The notes: a model not told the origin generated them from the sequence alone. 64,000 nt of DNA from Cytophagales bacterium (GCA_022360055.1 JAKSDO010000282.1:1-64000); one strand, 5' to 3'. Counted from the stretch's first letter, positions 34,343-44,182 are shown. Numbers and translations are program-made.

Positions 34343-35287
34343 TTAGTTTTTTGGAGGCAGATGATCGGGATCAAGTCGTCTCCCGCTACTTGAAACTGCC
34401 GAAACTGTAAAAAAACCAATTGCTTTAGTCGCCGATGAAGATTCCTCCGCCAGGCGGATATTGGTAGATACGTTTGCCAGCGGCTGAGCAAAAAGTTCTC
34501 CAAAACCTCCGGGCCGATCGGTTTGAATCGCGACCTCATTTAGAAATGTGTAGGAGTCGTAATTTACCGAATGGATTTCTACGTAAACGGAATCTCCCGG
34601 CTCATAAGGCGATAAAAACTCATCGTTTTCATCCTGATCGAAGGGATTGATCCCATCGCGAATCGGCTGGATAAATGTTATCCCGTCGATAACCGCCCCG
34701 GGAGATCCTCCCGCATCGTATGAGATGTTGATTTCCGAAGGCTTATTAAGGTATTCCCCGTTTTTCCAGGCTTTAATCCAATACGAATCTCCCGGACCAA
34801 TCGGATCTACCGCATACACCCCGGCAAAATAGCTGTCCGGGAAAAAACTGTTCCCTTCTTCAAATCTGAAATTAATACTATCAATTTCCGGAACTCGGTT
34901 TAGCGAAGAAAATGCTTCATAGATATTATTGCCTAATTGCACACTCAGAAGATAATCGTTTCCCACTTTTCCAAAAACAGGCTGTGCAGGTGTTGGCTCC
35001 CATACATACACGCCATCCTGATCCGTTTCTTCAAACACATAAATAAAATTGTCGGTCAAATCCTCAATCTGCACGACAGCTCCTCTCTGGCCGGGCAAAT
35101 AGGAATTTTCAAAATAGGGTATTGTTTTTAATACTTCAATGCGCTGGGCTTCGGGTTTGTTATTGATCCATGCGTCAATTACCACAACGGGATCTGATTT
35201 TGGCAGCTCCACCTGGATGGTATCCTCGCAGGACCAAAGCGTGATCATCCCAAGAACGATTAATGTATATTTGATCGATAATTTCAT
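34343..35287 (-). CDS. DUF4249 lipoprotein (TonB receptor partner)
   Basis: A 314-residue lipoprotein with lipobox TLWSC (MKLSIKYTLIVLGMITLWSC). I chose the ATG at 35287 because it begins the signal peptide and lies 4 bp after the stop of the TonB receptor; an upstream start would overlap that gene. DUF4249 markers: SDPVVVIDAWINNKPEAQRIEVLKT, VVQIEDLTDN and the C-terminal FFTVSAVSSSGRRLDPDHLP. DUF4249 proteins always pair with a CarboxypepD/TonB receptor and are thought to be surface partners, but the cargo is unknown. Confidence 0.88.
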   Translation of the reverse strand: MKLSIKYTLIVLGMITLWSCEDTIQVELPKSDPVVVIDAWINNKPEAQRIEVLKTIPYFENSYLPGQRGAVVQIEDLTDNFIYVFEETDQDGVYVWEPTPAQPVFGKVGNDYLLSVQLGNNIYEAFSSLNRVPEIDSINFRFEEGNSFFPDSYFAGVYAVDPIGPGDSYWIKAWKNGEYLNKPSEINISYDAGGSPGAVIDGITFIQPIRDGINPFDQDENDEFLSPYEPGDSVYVEIHSVNYDSYTFLNEVAIQTDRPGGFGELFAQPLANVSTNIRLAEESSSATKAIGFFTVSAVSSSGRRLDPDHLPPKN

Positions 35288-35291
35288 GCTG

Positions 35292-37706
35292 TTAAAAATT
35301 AAAGTTGTATGAGATGGCCGGAATGATTGTTCCGATGATGGAAACCTGTTTGGCAAAAGTCTCTATAGGCTGCCCTGAGACCGGACGGTCGGTGCCCTGG
35401 GAGAAATAAATAGAGAATGGATTTTTCCTGGCATACAGATTATAAAATCCAAACACCCAATAATCTCTGTTCTTTCTCAACTTCCCGTTCTTTCTATATT
35501 TTTTACCATACAGCGTGGCCGAAACATCCAATCTGTGGAAATTCGGAATGCGCACATTATTCCTGGAATCAAAGGCATTGTACGGGATCAGGTATTCCTG
35601 CTGCGTAAACCGATCCGTGGGGAAAGTTGTCGGTGTTCCGCTGAGATACGTGAAGTTTGCCGAGAGCGTCCATCTCGGACTCAATTCGTAATATCCCACG
35701 ATCTTCAGATTGTGTCGCTGATCGAACCTCGCCGGATACCATTCAAAATTATTGATGCCGTCTACTTTCAGTTCGGATTTCCCCAGGGTATAGCTGATCC
35801 ATCCGTTCAGCTTGCCCGTATTCTTTTTCAGATAAAACTCCAATCCCATTGCCCGGCCAATTCCGCTGAGCAGATCTGCCTCAAGAAATTCATTTATGAG
35901 AATGTCTGCCCCGTCAATGTATTCGATCTGATCCTTGGTGTCCCTGTAATAGCCTTCGACGGAAACCTCATAGTCATTCTCCGGCCCAAAATTCTTAAAA
36001 ACTCCCAATGCATACTGGTCTCCAATCTGGGGTTTGATGTTGTTTGTACTCGGCCGCCATACATCCAGTGGATTGGAAGCGGTAGTATTCGAGATCAGAT
36101 GAATGTATTGCGACATGCGGTTATAACTCATCTTGATCGACGTCTTAGGACCTGTTTGGATTTTTAAGGATATACGCGGCTCCAAAAACGTGTAGTTCGC
36201 TATCGATTCATATTTATCCGCTCTTCGCGTGGAAACCAGTTCTTTGCGTTTCCCCGGCTCGACGGTTTCCCATTCATATACGTTTCCGGGACCCAAATAG
36301 TGAAAATCGGATAAACGCAAACCGTACTGGGCCGAAACAGCATTGCTAAACTTTGTTTCGTTACCTATGAAAAGAGCCGATTCAAATCCGTATTTTTTCT
36401 CGAGGCTCACATCTGCGGAAACTCCGTTGCTAACTCCAACAGCGTTGGCCGGATTAAATTTGTAATAGATCAGGTCCCCTCCAAATGTCAACTCATTGTT
36501 GGAATTGATGAAGTATGTAAATTCAGGTTTAAAATTGATCGTACGTATTCTCGAATTCCATTCAAACTTATCCAGTTCGGTTTCACCAAATGCCAATTGA
36601 TAGTCGTAGTCGCTGAAAAATGCGGTGAAATTCGAAAAGAGCCGGTCTCCGAATAAATGATTCCATCGGACGGTGGCGGTTTTATTTCCCCAGGAAAAAC
36701 CCTGATCCTCCTCAAACAAAAACTTATCGCGGCCAAGATAACCGGAAAGGAAAATTGTATTATTCTTGTTGAACTTATAATTTGTCTTGAGCGTTAGATC
36801 ATAGAAATTCAACTGCGCTCCATCGCTCAGCACATCCGTAAATGGCTTTGCCAGAATATCAATATAAGATCGTCGCCCCGCCAGAATGAACGAGCCTTTA
36901 TCCTTTACGGTTGGCCCTTCTACCGCCAGCCTGCTGAAAATCGTACCCACACCGCCCTGTACTCCGAATTTCTTTGCATTCCCGTCTTTCATCCGAATGT
37001 CCAGGATAGATGCAATGCGTCCGCCGTATCTTGCCGGAATTCCGCCCTTGTAGAGCTTAACATCTTTTACCGCATCCGGATTAAATACCGAAAAGAACCC
37101 CAAAAGATGGGATGAGTTGTAAACCGGTGCCTCATCCAGCAAGACAAGGTTTTGGCCGACGCTGCCCCCTCTCACGTTGAAACCTGAAGCACCCTCGCCC
37201 ACGGTACTCACGCCGGGTAATAACTGGATGCTTTTTATCACGTCAACTTCACCTAAAAACGCCGGCACTTTCCGAATGGTCTTAATATCGAGCTCTACGG
37301 TGCTCATCTCCGTACTGGTCACATTTTGGTCTTCCGGAGTTCCTTTGATCACAATTTCTTCGAGCTGTACATCTTCGGAACTCAACTCAATGCTTATCGT
37401 CTCGTCTTTATTCAGATTTATCTTTACCTCCTCGGCAACATAGCCTATATACCGATATTCCAGCGTGTATTCGCCGGAAGGCAACGTAAGGGAATAAAAG
37501 CCATATACATTGGTCTGAGCGCCTGCGCTGATCTCCTCAACATATATGGTCCCTCCGATCAATACTTCTCCGGTGGCTTTATCTTTGATATATCCGCTGA
37601 TGGTATATTTTTCCTCTTCAGCCCAGGATGCGGTACTACAAAGCAACAAGCATAAGTAAACCCTGAGGAATTTGCTCACATGTGAATTTAGATTTCTATT
37701 CATCAA
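35292..37706 (-). CDS. TonB-dependent receptor with carboxypeptidase-like N-terminal domain
   Basis: An 804-residue outer-membrane receptor. Signal region 1-29; carboxypeptidase-like regulatory domain about 32-115 (YTISGYIKDKATGEVLIGG); plug about 130-240 with LPGVSTVGEGASGFNVRGG and NLVLLDEAPVYNSSHLLGFF; then a barrel ending in ISYNFNF. There is no STN domain and no SusD. It forms a pair with the DUF4249 lipoprotein 4 bp downstream. Substrate unknown; siderophore or peptide cargo has been suggested for this class but nothing here decides it. Confidence 0.93.
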   Translation of the reverse strand: MMNRNLNSHVSKFLRVYLCLLLCSTASWAEEEKYTISGYIKDKATGEVLIGGTIYVEEISAGAQTNVYGFYSLTLPSGEYTLEYRYIGYVAEEVKINLNKDETISIELSSEDVQLEEIVIKGTPEDQNVTSTEMSTVELDIKTIRKVPAFLGEVDVIKSIQLLPGVSTVGEGASGFNVRGGSVGQNLVLLDEAPVYNSSHLLGFFSVFNPDAVKDVKLYKGGIPARYGGRIASILDIRMKDGNAKKFGVQGGVGTIFSRLAVEGPTVKDKGSFILAGRRSYIDILAKPFTDVLSDGAQLNFYDLTLKTNYKFNKNNTIFLSGYLGRDKFLFEEDQGFSWGNKTATVRWNHLFGDRLFSNFTAFFSDYDYQLAFGETELDKFEWNSRIRTINFKPEFTYFINSNNELTFGGDLIYYKFNPANAVGVSNGVSADVSLEKKYGFESALFIGNETKFSNAVSAQYGLRLSDFHYLGPGNVYEWETVEPGKRKELVSTRRADKYESIANYTFLEPRISLKIQTGPKTSIKMSYNRMSQYIHLISNTTASNPLDVWRPSTNNIKPQIGDQYALGVFKNFGPENDYEVSVEGYYRDTKDQIEYIDGADILINEFLEADLLSGIGRAMGLEFYLKKNTGKLNGWISYTLGKSELKVDGINNFEWYPARFDQRHNLKIVGYYELSPRWTLSANFTYLSGTPTTFPTDRFTQQEYLIPYNAFDSRNNVRIPNFHRLDVSATLYGKKYRKNGKLRKNRDYWVFGFYNLYARKNPFSIYFSQGTDRPVSGQPIETFAKQVSIIGTIIPAISYNFNF

Positions 37707-37825
37707 AAACTGATTGTCTGGTAAAAATTTTGTTTAAACAATTGTACGAAATTCTTAAACAGGAAAAATGATTATTTGTTTTGCGGAGATTTTGCTTTTT
37801 TAACGGTTCATAGATCGGATCCGAT

Positions 37826-38581
37826 TTAATTGAAACGCTTTACTTCAAGATTTTCAATGGATATCTCGGAAAGGACTTCCAATTTTCCTTCCTTGTATAA
37901 GGAAGCAAGCCGAGGCACGTCTTTAAAATCGCTAGCGCCTCTATAATTGATAAAATCAGAATACATCAAACCGTTCTCAATACGCCTATTGATGGCTTTG
38001 CGAAAACGGATGCCTCCACCGTCGGTAATATAAGAATAACCAAGATAATCCATCTGATAATTTTCCTGATTTATCCAATACACAAATACATCTTCAAAAT
38101 CTTCTCCTCCACCTTCCTGCGCAAAAGTAACTCTAATTTTGTGATATTTATTGCCTTCAATCTCTTCTTCGCCTATTAATTTTTTGTTAACTGCGGGATC
38201 ATTCAATCCAAAAGGCAAATAGGAAAAATAGGCCACCGAATTTACGGAGTTGGAATACCTTCTCACCCAGTCCCGATCCAATGAAACTTCCTTTTCATTT
38301 AAGAACCTCTTAAATCCGCTATTATCCAAAACATCATGAAATACACCTGCAGAATCATGAAATATCCGGTGATACTCAAAAATGCCCCGGTTCCGTTCAA
38401 ATTTGTAATGCCTTCCCCGGAAATCAAACTCTACAATGCTGTTTTCGTACAGCTCACCTCCATGAGCTTTGATGGACCTATCTACAATGGATTGTGCGTC
38501 AGGGACAACACGATCGCAGGAAAGTGATAAAAGCAAAAGGATTATCGTTATATATCGAAGCGGCATCATGTGATTCATCAT
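37826..38581 (-). CDS. DUF6503-family lipoprotein
   Basis: A 251-residue lipoprotein (LLLLSLSC). The motif AQSIVDRSIKAHGGELYENSIVEFDFRG near the N-terminus is the DUF6503 signature, and GEEEIEGNKYHKIRVTF and YWINQENYQMDYLGYSY fit the LolA-like beta sandwich seen in these proteins. The function is unknown. It lies 15 bp after the large membrane TPR gene and is probably in its transcript. Confidence 0.82.
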   Translation of the reverse strand: MMNHMMPLRYITIILLLLSLSCDRVVPDAQSIVDRSIKAHGGELYENSIVEFDFRGRHYKFERNRGIFEYHRIFHDSAGVFHDVLDNSGFKRFLNEKEVSLDRDWVRRYSNSVNSVAYFSYLPFGLNDPAVNKKLIGEEEIEGNKYHKIRVTFAQEGGGEDFEDVFVYWINQENYQMDYLGYSYITDGGGIRFRKAINRRIENGLMYSDFINYRGASDFKDVPRLASLYKEGKLEVLSEISIENLEVKRFN

Positions 38582-38596
38582 TTCTTGTGGAAAAAA

Positions 38597-41500
38597 CTAC
38601 CAATCAAAGGATTTTGATTCAATATCGGCTTTTAGAGCATTAAATTCCCGCTCAAATGTCTTGAACATTACAGATGGCATCATGGTCCTGAGCTCTTCCC
38701 TGGCATCCAGGGCATAGCTGTTTAATCCTGTCTTTAAGCATTGGAAGGCGTATGCTTTGTTGTATTCGATCGAAAAGGGATTAAGGTTTACCGCATTTAA
38801 CAGGATATTATACGCGGTGTCCTTGTCTTTGACTTGCTTATCAAAAAACCGGGCGGCTTCCAAAACGCCGTGCTCAAAAAACGGATTGCGTTGCCCCATC
38901 TGCCGAAAGTCTTCGATCACCTCATCAATTCCCAGCGTGGTTGCTTCTTCGATATTTCTAAAAAGTGCCTGATAGTTATTTACGATAAGATCATCACTTT
39001 CCAGCTCTGAGTATAAACGCTGCATAAGCTCATCATTTTTTGTGTGGAAAGCATACAGACATTGGGCGAGATTAATATCTTCCAGAATCTCTTTTCTGCT
39101 TATATTCAACCGGCCAAGCTCCTTAAGGAGGCTGAGGGCCTTTCCGGGATTATCAAGTTCCAGATATGCTTTCAACAGATGCAAAAATCCCATGGCCTGA
39201 ACATCTTCGTTGCCAAAACTAAGAACAAGCCCTTCTAATTTCCCAAGATCAAATTCGCGATATCTATACTTCAAAAATGAGAATCTTGTTTCATCGTCGG
39301 CCATTAATGCGTGCTCCAAATCGGACATTTCAATCGCCGAAATCATTTTCCCGGCCAATCGGGCATTCAGTGAATCCCCGGTGTTTTCTATTTGCTTCCA
39401 GATAAAAGCCGCCTTGTCGAGCGCTCCCTGTTCCATATACGCAAAGGCCAGCTCCGGAGCAATTTCCGTATTTCCATGCTGGAAAGCACTTTTAAAATAA
39501 TCTATGGCAAGATTGGATGCTCCGTTTTGCAACGACAATTTTCCAAGTAACCCATAGTAACCTTTCTCCGGGTTTTGAATGGCCAGTAGATTTAATAGCT
39601 CCAAAGAGCTGGAAACCTCACCTTGCCGATACAATGCCAATGCATTTGAGAGGACGAGATGGTCTTGAAACCAGGAAATATTCCCGGAATCGTAGAAAGC
39701 CTTCATTGCCTGAAGATAGAGTGAATCAACTGTAAATGGAGCATTGAGGGATTTGTTGTAATTATAGATGAGCTGATCGATTTTGGTTTTCTCCGGATCT
39801 CCAAATCTCGCAATTCCCTGGTCCTGTGCGGCCTTTTTTTGCCCGTTTGCCAAAACAATCAAATTATTAATTCCCGATAAATATTCCGTATTGCGCAATA
39901 AGTGGTCAAGCGTATCCGGTTTAATGGACAATCTTTCTTTGCTTAATAACGCATAGATATTTGATGCCGCCTCATCTCTTGTTTCTCCGTCAAATTGCGC
40001 CTGTCTCAGATGGTAATAGGCAGAATCAACATGTTGCATCTCCAGATAAATCAAACCGAGGTTATTGAGTAAAATCCCGTTTTCCGGGAACATCTTTAGT
40101 CCATCCTGCAAAGTGAATACGGCTTCAAAATATCTTTTCTGCTCCAGATATTTTGATGCAAGGTTCACAAATGCAAATTCCGTCGGATTTTTGCCTACAG
40201 CTTGTTGCAAGTATTTAAGTTCCTCGCTTGATTTACCTGCTCTTTTTTCCAGAGTAGCCATCGCGTAATTTGCTCGATGACTTGTTCCGGAAAATATATT
40301 GGATAATTTATAGTATTCCGATGCAGACGCATAATCCTCATTGGCCAGGTACAAGTCGCCGATGCCCGAATAGAATCCCGCAACAGCCTGGTAATAGGGG
40401 ATCATGTTAAACCGGAAAAATAAGGCCATGATCACGATCACACCTGCAAACCTGGAAATGAAATAGGGCATCCTGCGGGGCTTGTAAAGCACTTTCCCCA
40501 CATTTACATTGTTTTTAATCAAATCAAAGAAGTTGGCAATCACATAAATGATAAACATCAGGCTGTATCCGAGCTGACTGAAAATGATGGCGTCTTCCAT
40601 AGCTTCTACCAGAGAGTCATTCCCGGTAACAAAAAAATACGCAATTGTCAGATGTGCCGTTATTGCCAGACATATAAACAGAATTGCTCCGGTCGGATAA
40701 AAATTAAATATACCCACGTATGTCCGTTCTTTGGCCCGATATCCCCAGATGCCAACCACAGATCCTATGGTTAGAAGCCCGAATGCCCCGATCAGATAAA
40801 TATCCAAATCAAGGATTTTACTATTGCGCAATACGACCAATGCCGCATTAAGCAGGAAAAACACACTTATTGTCAAAAAATGGACCAATCCATTCTTTTC
40901 ACCCGTCACCGATCCTGAAGTAACAACGCGGAGAAATCCGCTCATAATTTCGTGGCCGATCATAAAAGCAAACAATATGGTTAAGATCAGAGGAACATAA
41001 ATTCCGTAGTTCACCAGGTGAAGAAAAGGAAGGTTTACCTGGCTGAAATACCTGACAATGAGCGCAAATAATATCGTAGCCAGCAGATGGGTGGCAAACC
41101 TTGGCAAAAAGCCGATCTCTTTTTTTACAAAATGAAATACATAGAGCGAAGGATAATAAAGGAGCACAGCGACAATAAGTCCTATCTTTTCATAGGAATT
41201 GAATAGTACCAGGTAATCCAGCTTTAATCCGACAAACAAGACAGTCAATAAGATTACGGATGCCACAAACCAAAACCGACCCAGGTCTGAGATAAGCGCC
41301 AAAACTATACAGATAAATATTCCTAACCATGTAAGCAACACATAGGCCGGCCACTCATTTACCTTCAACCCGGATCCTACAAAGGATTGTGTTATGGTAT
41401 AGTTGTCGACATAGATTGGAAATTCGAAAATTCCAAGCCGGTAGGTTTCAAAAAGTGTCTTTACCGGAGCAATCACATGCTCGGTCTCCCAATGGATTAC

Positions 41501-41626
41501 CATTGCGCTGCCGCCCAGATAAGCAAGCAGATAGATTAGCACGGAAGCAACAAACGTCAACAGTAATGCCCGGTAAAATGTTTTATAAGGTTTGCTCCAA
41601 CTGTTCCAAAAAAAATCCGGTTTCAT
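38597..41626 (-). CDS. Large polytopic membrane protein with C-terminal TPR array
   Basis: A 1009-residue protein. The first ~425 residues contain about eleven hydrophobic helices (for example YIILLAYLGGSAMVIHW-like segments, AYVLLTWLGIFICIVLALI, VLLYYPSLYVFHFV, GVIVIMALFFRF). The remaining ~580 residues are TPR-like helical repeats (ANEDYASASEYYKLSNIF, NNLGLIYLEMQHVDSAYYHL, ANYAMATLEKRAG). The topology recalls glycosyltransferase C-type or O-antigen-ligase proteins with a TPR tail, but I see no catalytic motif. It heads a two-gene unit with the DUF6503 lipoprotein. Function unknown. Confidence 0.75.
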   Translation of the reverse strand: MKPDFFWNSWSKPYKTFYRALLLTFVASVLIYLLAYLGGSAMVIHWETEHVIAPVKTLFETYRLGIFEFPIYVDNYTITQSFVGSGLKVNEWPAYVLLTWLGIFICIVLALISDLGRFWFVASVILLTVLFVGLKLDYLVLFNSYEKIGLIVAVLLYYPSLYVFHFVKKEIGFLPRFATHLLATILFALIVRYFSQVNLPFLHLVNYGIYVPLILTILFAFMIGHEIMSGFLRVVTSGSVTGEKNGLVHFLTISVFFLLNAALVVLRNSKILDLDIYLIGAFGLLTIGSVVGIWGYRAKERTYVGIFNFYPTGAILFICLAITAHLTIAYFFVTGNDSLVEAMEDAIIFSQLGYSLMFIIYVIANFFDLIKNNVNVGKVLYKPRRMPYFISRFAGVIVIMALFFRFNMIPYYQAVAGFYSGIGDLYLANEDYASASEYYKLSNIFSGTSHRANYAMATLEKRAGKSSEELKYLQQAVGKNPTEFAFVNLASKYLEQKRYFEAVFTLQDGLKMFPENGILLNNLGLIYLEMQHVDSAYYHLRQAQFDGETRDEAASNIYALLSKERLSIKPDTLDHLLRNTEYLSGINNLIVLANGQKKAAQDQGIARFGDPEKTKIDQLIYNYNKSLNAPFTVDSLYLQAMKAFYDSGNISWFQDHLVLSNALALYRQGEVSSSLELLNLLAIQNPEKGYYGLLGKLSLQNGASNLAIDYFKSAFQHGNTEIAPELAFAYMEQGALDKAAFIWKQIENTGDSLNARLAGKMISAIEMSDLEHALMADDETRFSFLKYRYREFDLGKLEGLVLSFGNEDVQAMGFLHLLKAYLELDNPGKALSLLKELGRLNISRKEILEDINLAQCLYAFHTKNDELMQRLYSELESDDLIVNNYQALFRNIEEATTLGIDEVIEDFRQMGQRNPFFEHGVLEAARFFDKQVKDKDTAYNILLNAVNLNPFSIEYNKAYAFQCLKTGLNSYALDAREELRTMMPSVMFKTFEREFNALKADIESKSFDW

Positions 41627-41802
41627 TTAACTATACGTGTGATCTACAGAATAGAAGCTGAAAGTACAAGGAATAATTCTTAAAATTCAAAAAGTAGATT
41701 ACTTTCTTTTTAAGAACGATGATCAATAAATTAGAATTTAAACCGATCGCAAATATTCAACTTAATCCGAAAAATTCATGGAATTTCTCGCCCTCCGGGC
41801 CC

Positions 41803-41975
41803 ATAAAGCATAAAACACTCAAAATCAAACATGGGCATCCCTTTGTTTACAAAGCATCCAATCCGGGATTCCCCAAATTTGGGCGATCATGTTTTATGCC
41901 TTATCGGGATCAACCCTACAGTACGGCACTGTAAGATCAATGTCTTACAAAGATAGCTCCGGAATTTTGACGGAT
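41803..41975 (+). repeat. Dispersed repeat type C, copy C1
   Basis: About 170 bp shared with 47151-47324. Conserved blocks: AATCCGGGATTCC, CCAAATTTGGGC, ATGTTTTATGCC, TATCGGG and TTTGACGGAT. The hairpin TACAGT-ACGGC-ACTGTA sits where copy C2 has the palindrome ACTGTACAGT. It lies in the 391-bp gap between two minus genes. A 71-codon frame crosses it but is not supported as a gene. Confidence 0.75.
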
Positions 41976-42017
41976 GGAGATGAATCATCCGGGTTAATCG
42001 TTTACCCGTCTTCCCCG

Positions 42018-42746
42018 TTAATTTCTTAATTCCAATTCATCAGCTATTATTTCAAACACCTTTTTCTTCAATGATTCCACCTCGTCCAAACGCATACCCT
42101 TCGTATTAATGGGATCATGAAAGACAATTAAATTTTTGTGCCTGTGAAGCAAAAGCTTTCCGTCGTCGGGCAGCAGGATCCAGTTGTAAGGAATGGTCAC
42201 CGGAACAATCGGGACTTGCTTTTCTATGGCAAGTCGAAAGGCGCCATCTTTGAATTTAGCCATTTTCGGAGGTTTTTTGCTGGATATACCCCCTTCAGGA
42301 AATATCACTAAATTACGCCCCTCATCCAGCTCTTTGGCGCACTTGCCGAGCGCGTTATACTTACTCATCAGATTTTTCCGGTCCAGCGTAATGTGGATGT
42401 TTCTATACATGTAGCCGAACAGAGGTATTTTGCCGAGAGAGCTTTTGCCAACAAAAATTGGTCTTACCTTATTGATTCCAATCGCCGGGATGTCCAGGTA
42501 CGAAAAATGATTGGAACAAAAAATATATTGCTTGCTGAAATCCAGTTTCTTTGAATAGATCCTTTTTATCGGAATGAATGAGCAGGTGTAATAAAGCCAT
42601 GCCCAGATTCGATGTAATACATAGACGAGAGGGTGGCGCTTATCGGTACGGATCAGTAAAACGAAAAGTGGCAGCATCAAAATAAAAATCAGCGCGAAAA
42701 GAGAAAGACTATAAACTGAATAGATTCTTCGCAGCATCCGCATCAA
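42018..42746 (-). CDS. 1-acyl-sn-glycerol-3-phosphate acyltransferase (PlsC-like)
   Basis: A 242-residue membrane-associated acyltransferase of phospholipid synthesis. The N-terminal helix (LSLFALIFILMLPLFVLLI) anchors it. Acyltransferase motifs: NHFSYLD (HX4D), the block PLFGYMYRNIHITLDRKN, FPEGGISSKKPPKMAKFKDG and the C-terminal VPIVPVTIPYN. It probably converts lysophosphatidic acid to phosphatidic acid. It stands alone on the minus strand, divergent from the serpin pair. Confidence 0.9.
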   Translation of the reverse strand: MMRMLRRIYSVYSLSLFALIFILMLPLFVLLIRTDKRHPLVYVLHRIWAWLYYTCSFIPIKRIYSKKLDFSKQYIFCSNHFSYLDIPAIGINKVRPIFVGKSSLGKIPLFGYMYRNIHITLDRKNLMSKYNALGKCAKELDEGRNLVIFPEGGISSKKPPKMAKFKDGAFRLAIEKQVPIVPVTIPYNWILLPDDGKLLLHRHKNLIVFHDPINTKGMRLDEVESLKKKVFEIIADELELRN

Positions 42747-42844
42747 ATGGTAAAGGCCTAAAATTCACTGAAAAATATTAACAGTTCACGTCATTTCCAA
42801 CGTTTACCTGCCGGCAAGTGTCTGATATTGCAAAGAATAACATT

Positions 42845-42934
42845 ATGAAACCGGTAGGACCGGAGCAAATTCAAGACACACACGAGCATGATCATATTTC
42901 TCTGTGCGTCAGCAACTTTAAAAAACATAAACAG
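42845..42934 (+). repeat. Start-codon repeat, type A, copy A7, upstream of serpin
   Basis: A 90-bp unit from ATGAAACCGG to ATAAACAG, directly before the serpin start at 42935. Left hairpin CCGGT-AGG-ACCGG, right stem GACACACA...TGTGCGTC with one mismatch. This copy is open in frame with the gene: translation from its own ATG would add 30 residues (MKPVGPEQIQDTHEHD...) before the serpin signal peptide. It is therefore a trap for gene callers. Confidence 0.92.
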
Positions 42935-44182
42935 ATGAAAAACTACATTTTATTTTGGTTAACAATTGCTTCGTTTTTATTTCTAAGTTCTTGCAGCGAT
43001 CAGGGTGATTGCAATTGCGACAATCCTCCGGAGCTCAGGCCAATTACTGGCGGAGAACAGGAAGTAATTGCTTCGGCCAATGATTTTGCTTTTGATATTT
43101 TTAACAGGATCAATATAAATTACCCGGACAACAACCTTTTTATATCTCCTCTTAGTATAAGCACCGCACTTTCAATGACGGTGAATGGAGCGGTGGGAAC
43201 AACAAAAGACGGAATGAAAGAAGCGCTTCACCTCGGCGATCTGACAGATGAGGAAATGAATCAGGCTTACAAAACCTTGATTGAATTCATCACAGAGCTC
43301 GATCCGAAAGTGACCATGAGCCTTGCAAATTCCAACTGGTACAAACAAGAGCTTTCGATCGGGAAAAGTTTCAGAAGCATCCTGGAAGAATACTATGGAG
43401 CTGAGGTAAATCCCGCCGATTTTAGCGATCCGTCGACAAAGGATTTGATCAATAGCTGGATTGAGGATAAAACAAATGGAAAGATCAAGGATATGCTCGA
43501 CAAGATTCCCTCCGACGCCGTGATGTACCTGATCAATGCGATTTATTTAAAAGCCACCTGGCAATATCAGTTTGAGAAGGATAAGACTAAAAAAATGGAT
43601 TTCCATTTGTCGGATGGAACAAAAGTTAAGACCGACATGATGTTTAGTGAAGGAGTGAAGATTAGCAGGTACGCCAACAATGAGCTTCAGTATATTGAAA
43701 TCCCATACGGAAACGGACAATTTGTTTTCTCCATTATAATGCCTAATGAGCACTCAAAGTTGGATGAAGTGATCGGAGATCTGAACATGAATCAACTGGA
43801 TGAATTCATCAGCCATTCGGATACGACATCATTACAAGTGTATTTTCCAAAGTTTAAAATTCAATTCAAACTTTTATTGAACGATGTGCTGTCAAGCATG
43901 GGTATGGAGCAAAGCTTTGGGACCGATGCCGATTTCTCCGATCTGTTTGACGAACAGCTAAACCTGGCAATCAGCAGGGTGATCCATCAGTCCTTTATTG
44001 AAGTGGACGAAGAAGGCACTGAAGCCGCGGCGGCGACAATTGTTGAAATTGTCGAAACTTCGATAGATCCCAATGGTACGCCTTCGGTAATAAATATCGA
44101 TCGGCCCTTTGCCTTTCTTATTCGAGAAAAACACTCAAATTCAATCCTGTTTTCAGGCAAAATGATTGATCCGACATTATAG
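42935..44182 (+). CDS. Lipoprotein serpin (serine protease inhibitor), inhibitory type
   Basis: A 415-residue bacterial serpin. I start it at 42935 (MKNYILFWLTIASFLFLSSC, lipobox LSSC) because the longer upstream frame belongs to repeat A7. Serpin marks: NLFISPLSISTALSMTVNGAVG, NAIYLKATWQYQFEKDKT, EIPYGNGQFVFSIIMPN and the C-terminal RPFAFLIREKHSNSILFSGKM. The reactive-loop hinge VDEEGTEAAAATIVEIVETS fits the inhibitory consensus (small residues P12-P9, Thr P8). The scissile bond is likely near ETS, but the P1 residue cannot be fixed by eye. It would inhibit proteases at the cell surface. Confidence 0.92.
   Translation: MKNYILFWLTIASFLFLSSCSDQGDCNCDNPPELRPITGGEQEVIASANDFAFDIFNRININYPDNNLFISPLSISTALSMTVNGAVGTTKDGMKEALHLGDLTDEEMNQAYKTLIEFITELDPKVTMSLANSNWYKQELSIGKSFRSILEEYYGAEVNPADFSDPSTKDLINSWIEDKTNGKIKDMLDKIPSDAVMYLINAIYLKATWQYQFEKDKTKKMDFHLSDGTKVKTDMMFSEGVKISRYANNELQYIEIPYGNGQFVFSIIMPNEHSKLDEVIGDLNMNQLDEFISHSDTTSLQVYFPKFKIQFKLLLNDVLSSMGMEQSFGTDADFSDLFDEQLNLAISRVIHQSFIEVDEEGTEAAAATIVEIVETSIDPNGTPSVINIDRPFAFLIREKHSNSILFSGKMIDPTL

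Noticed and set aside
41719-41934. A 71-codon plus-strand frame across repeat C1
   Set aside because: It is carried largely by the repeat, has no ribosome site or family match, and the equivalent frame in C2 is not kept from the same start.
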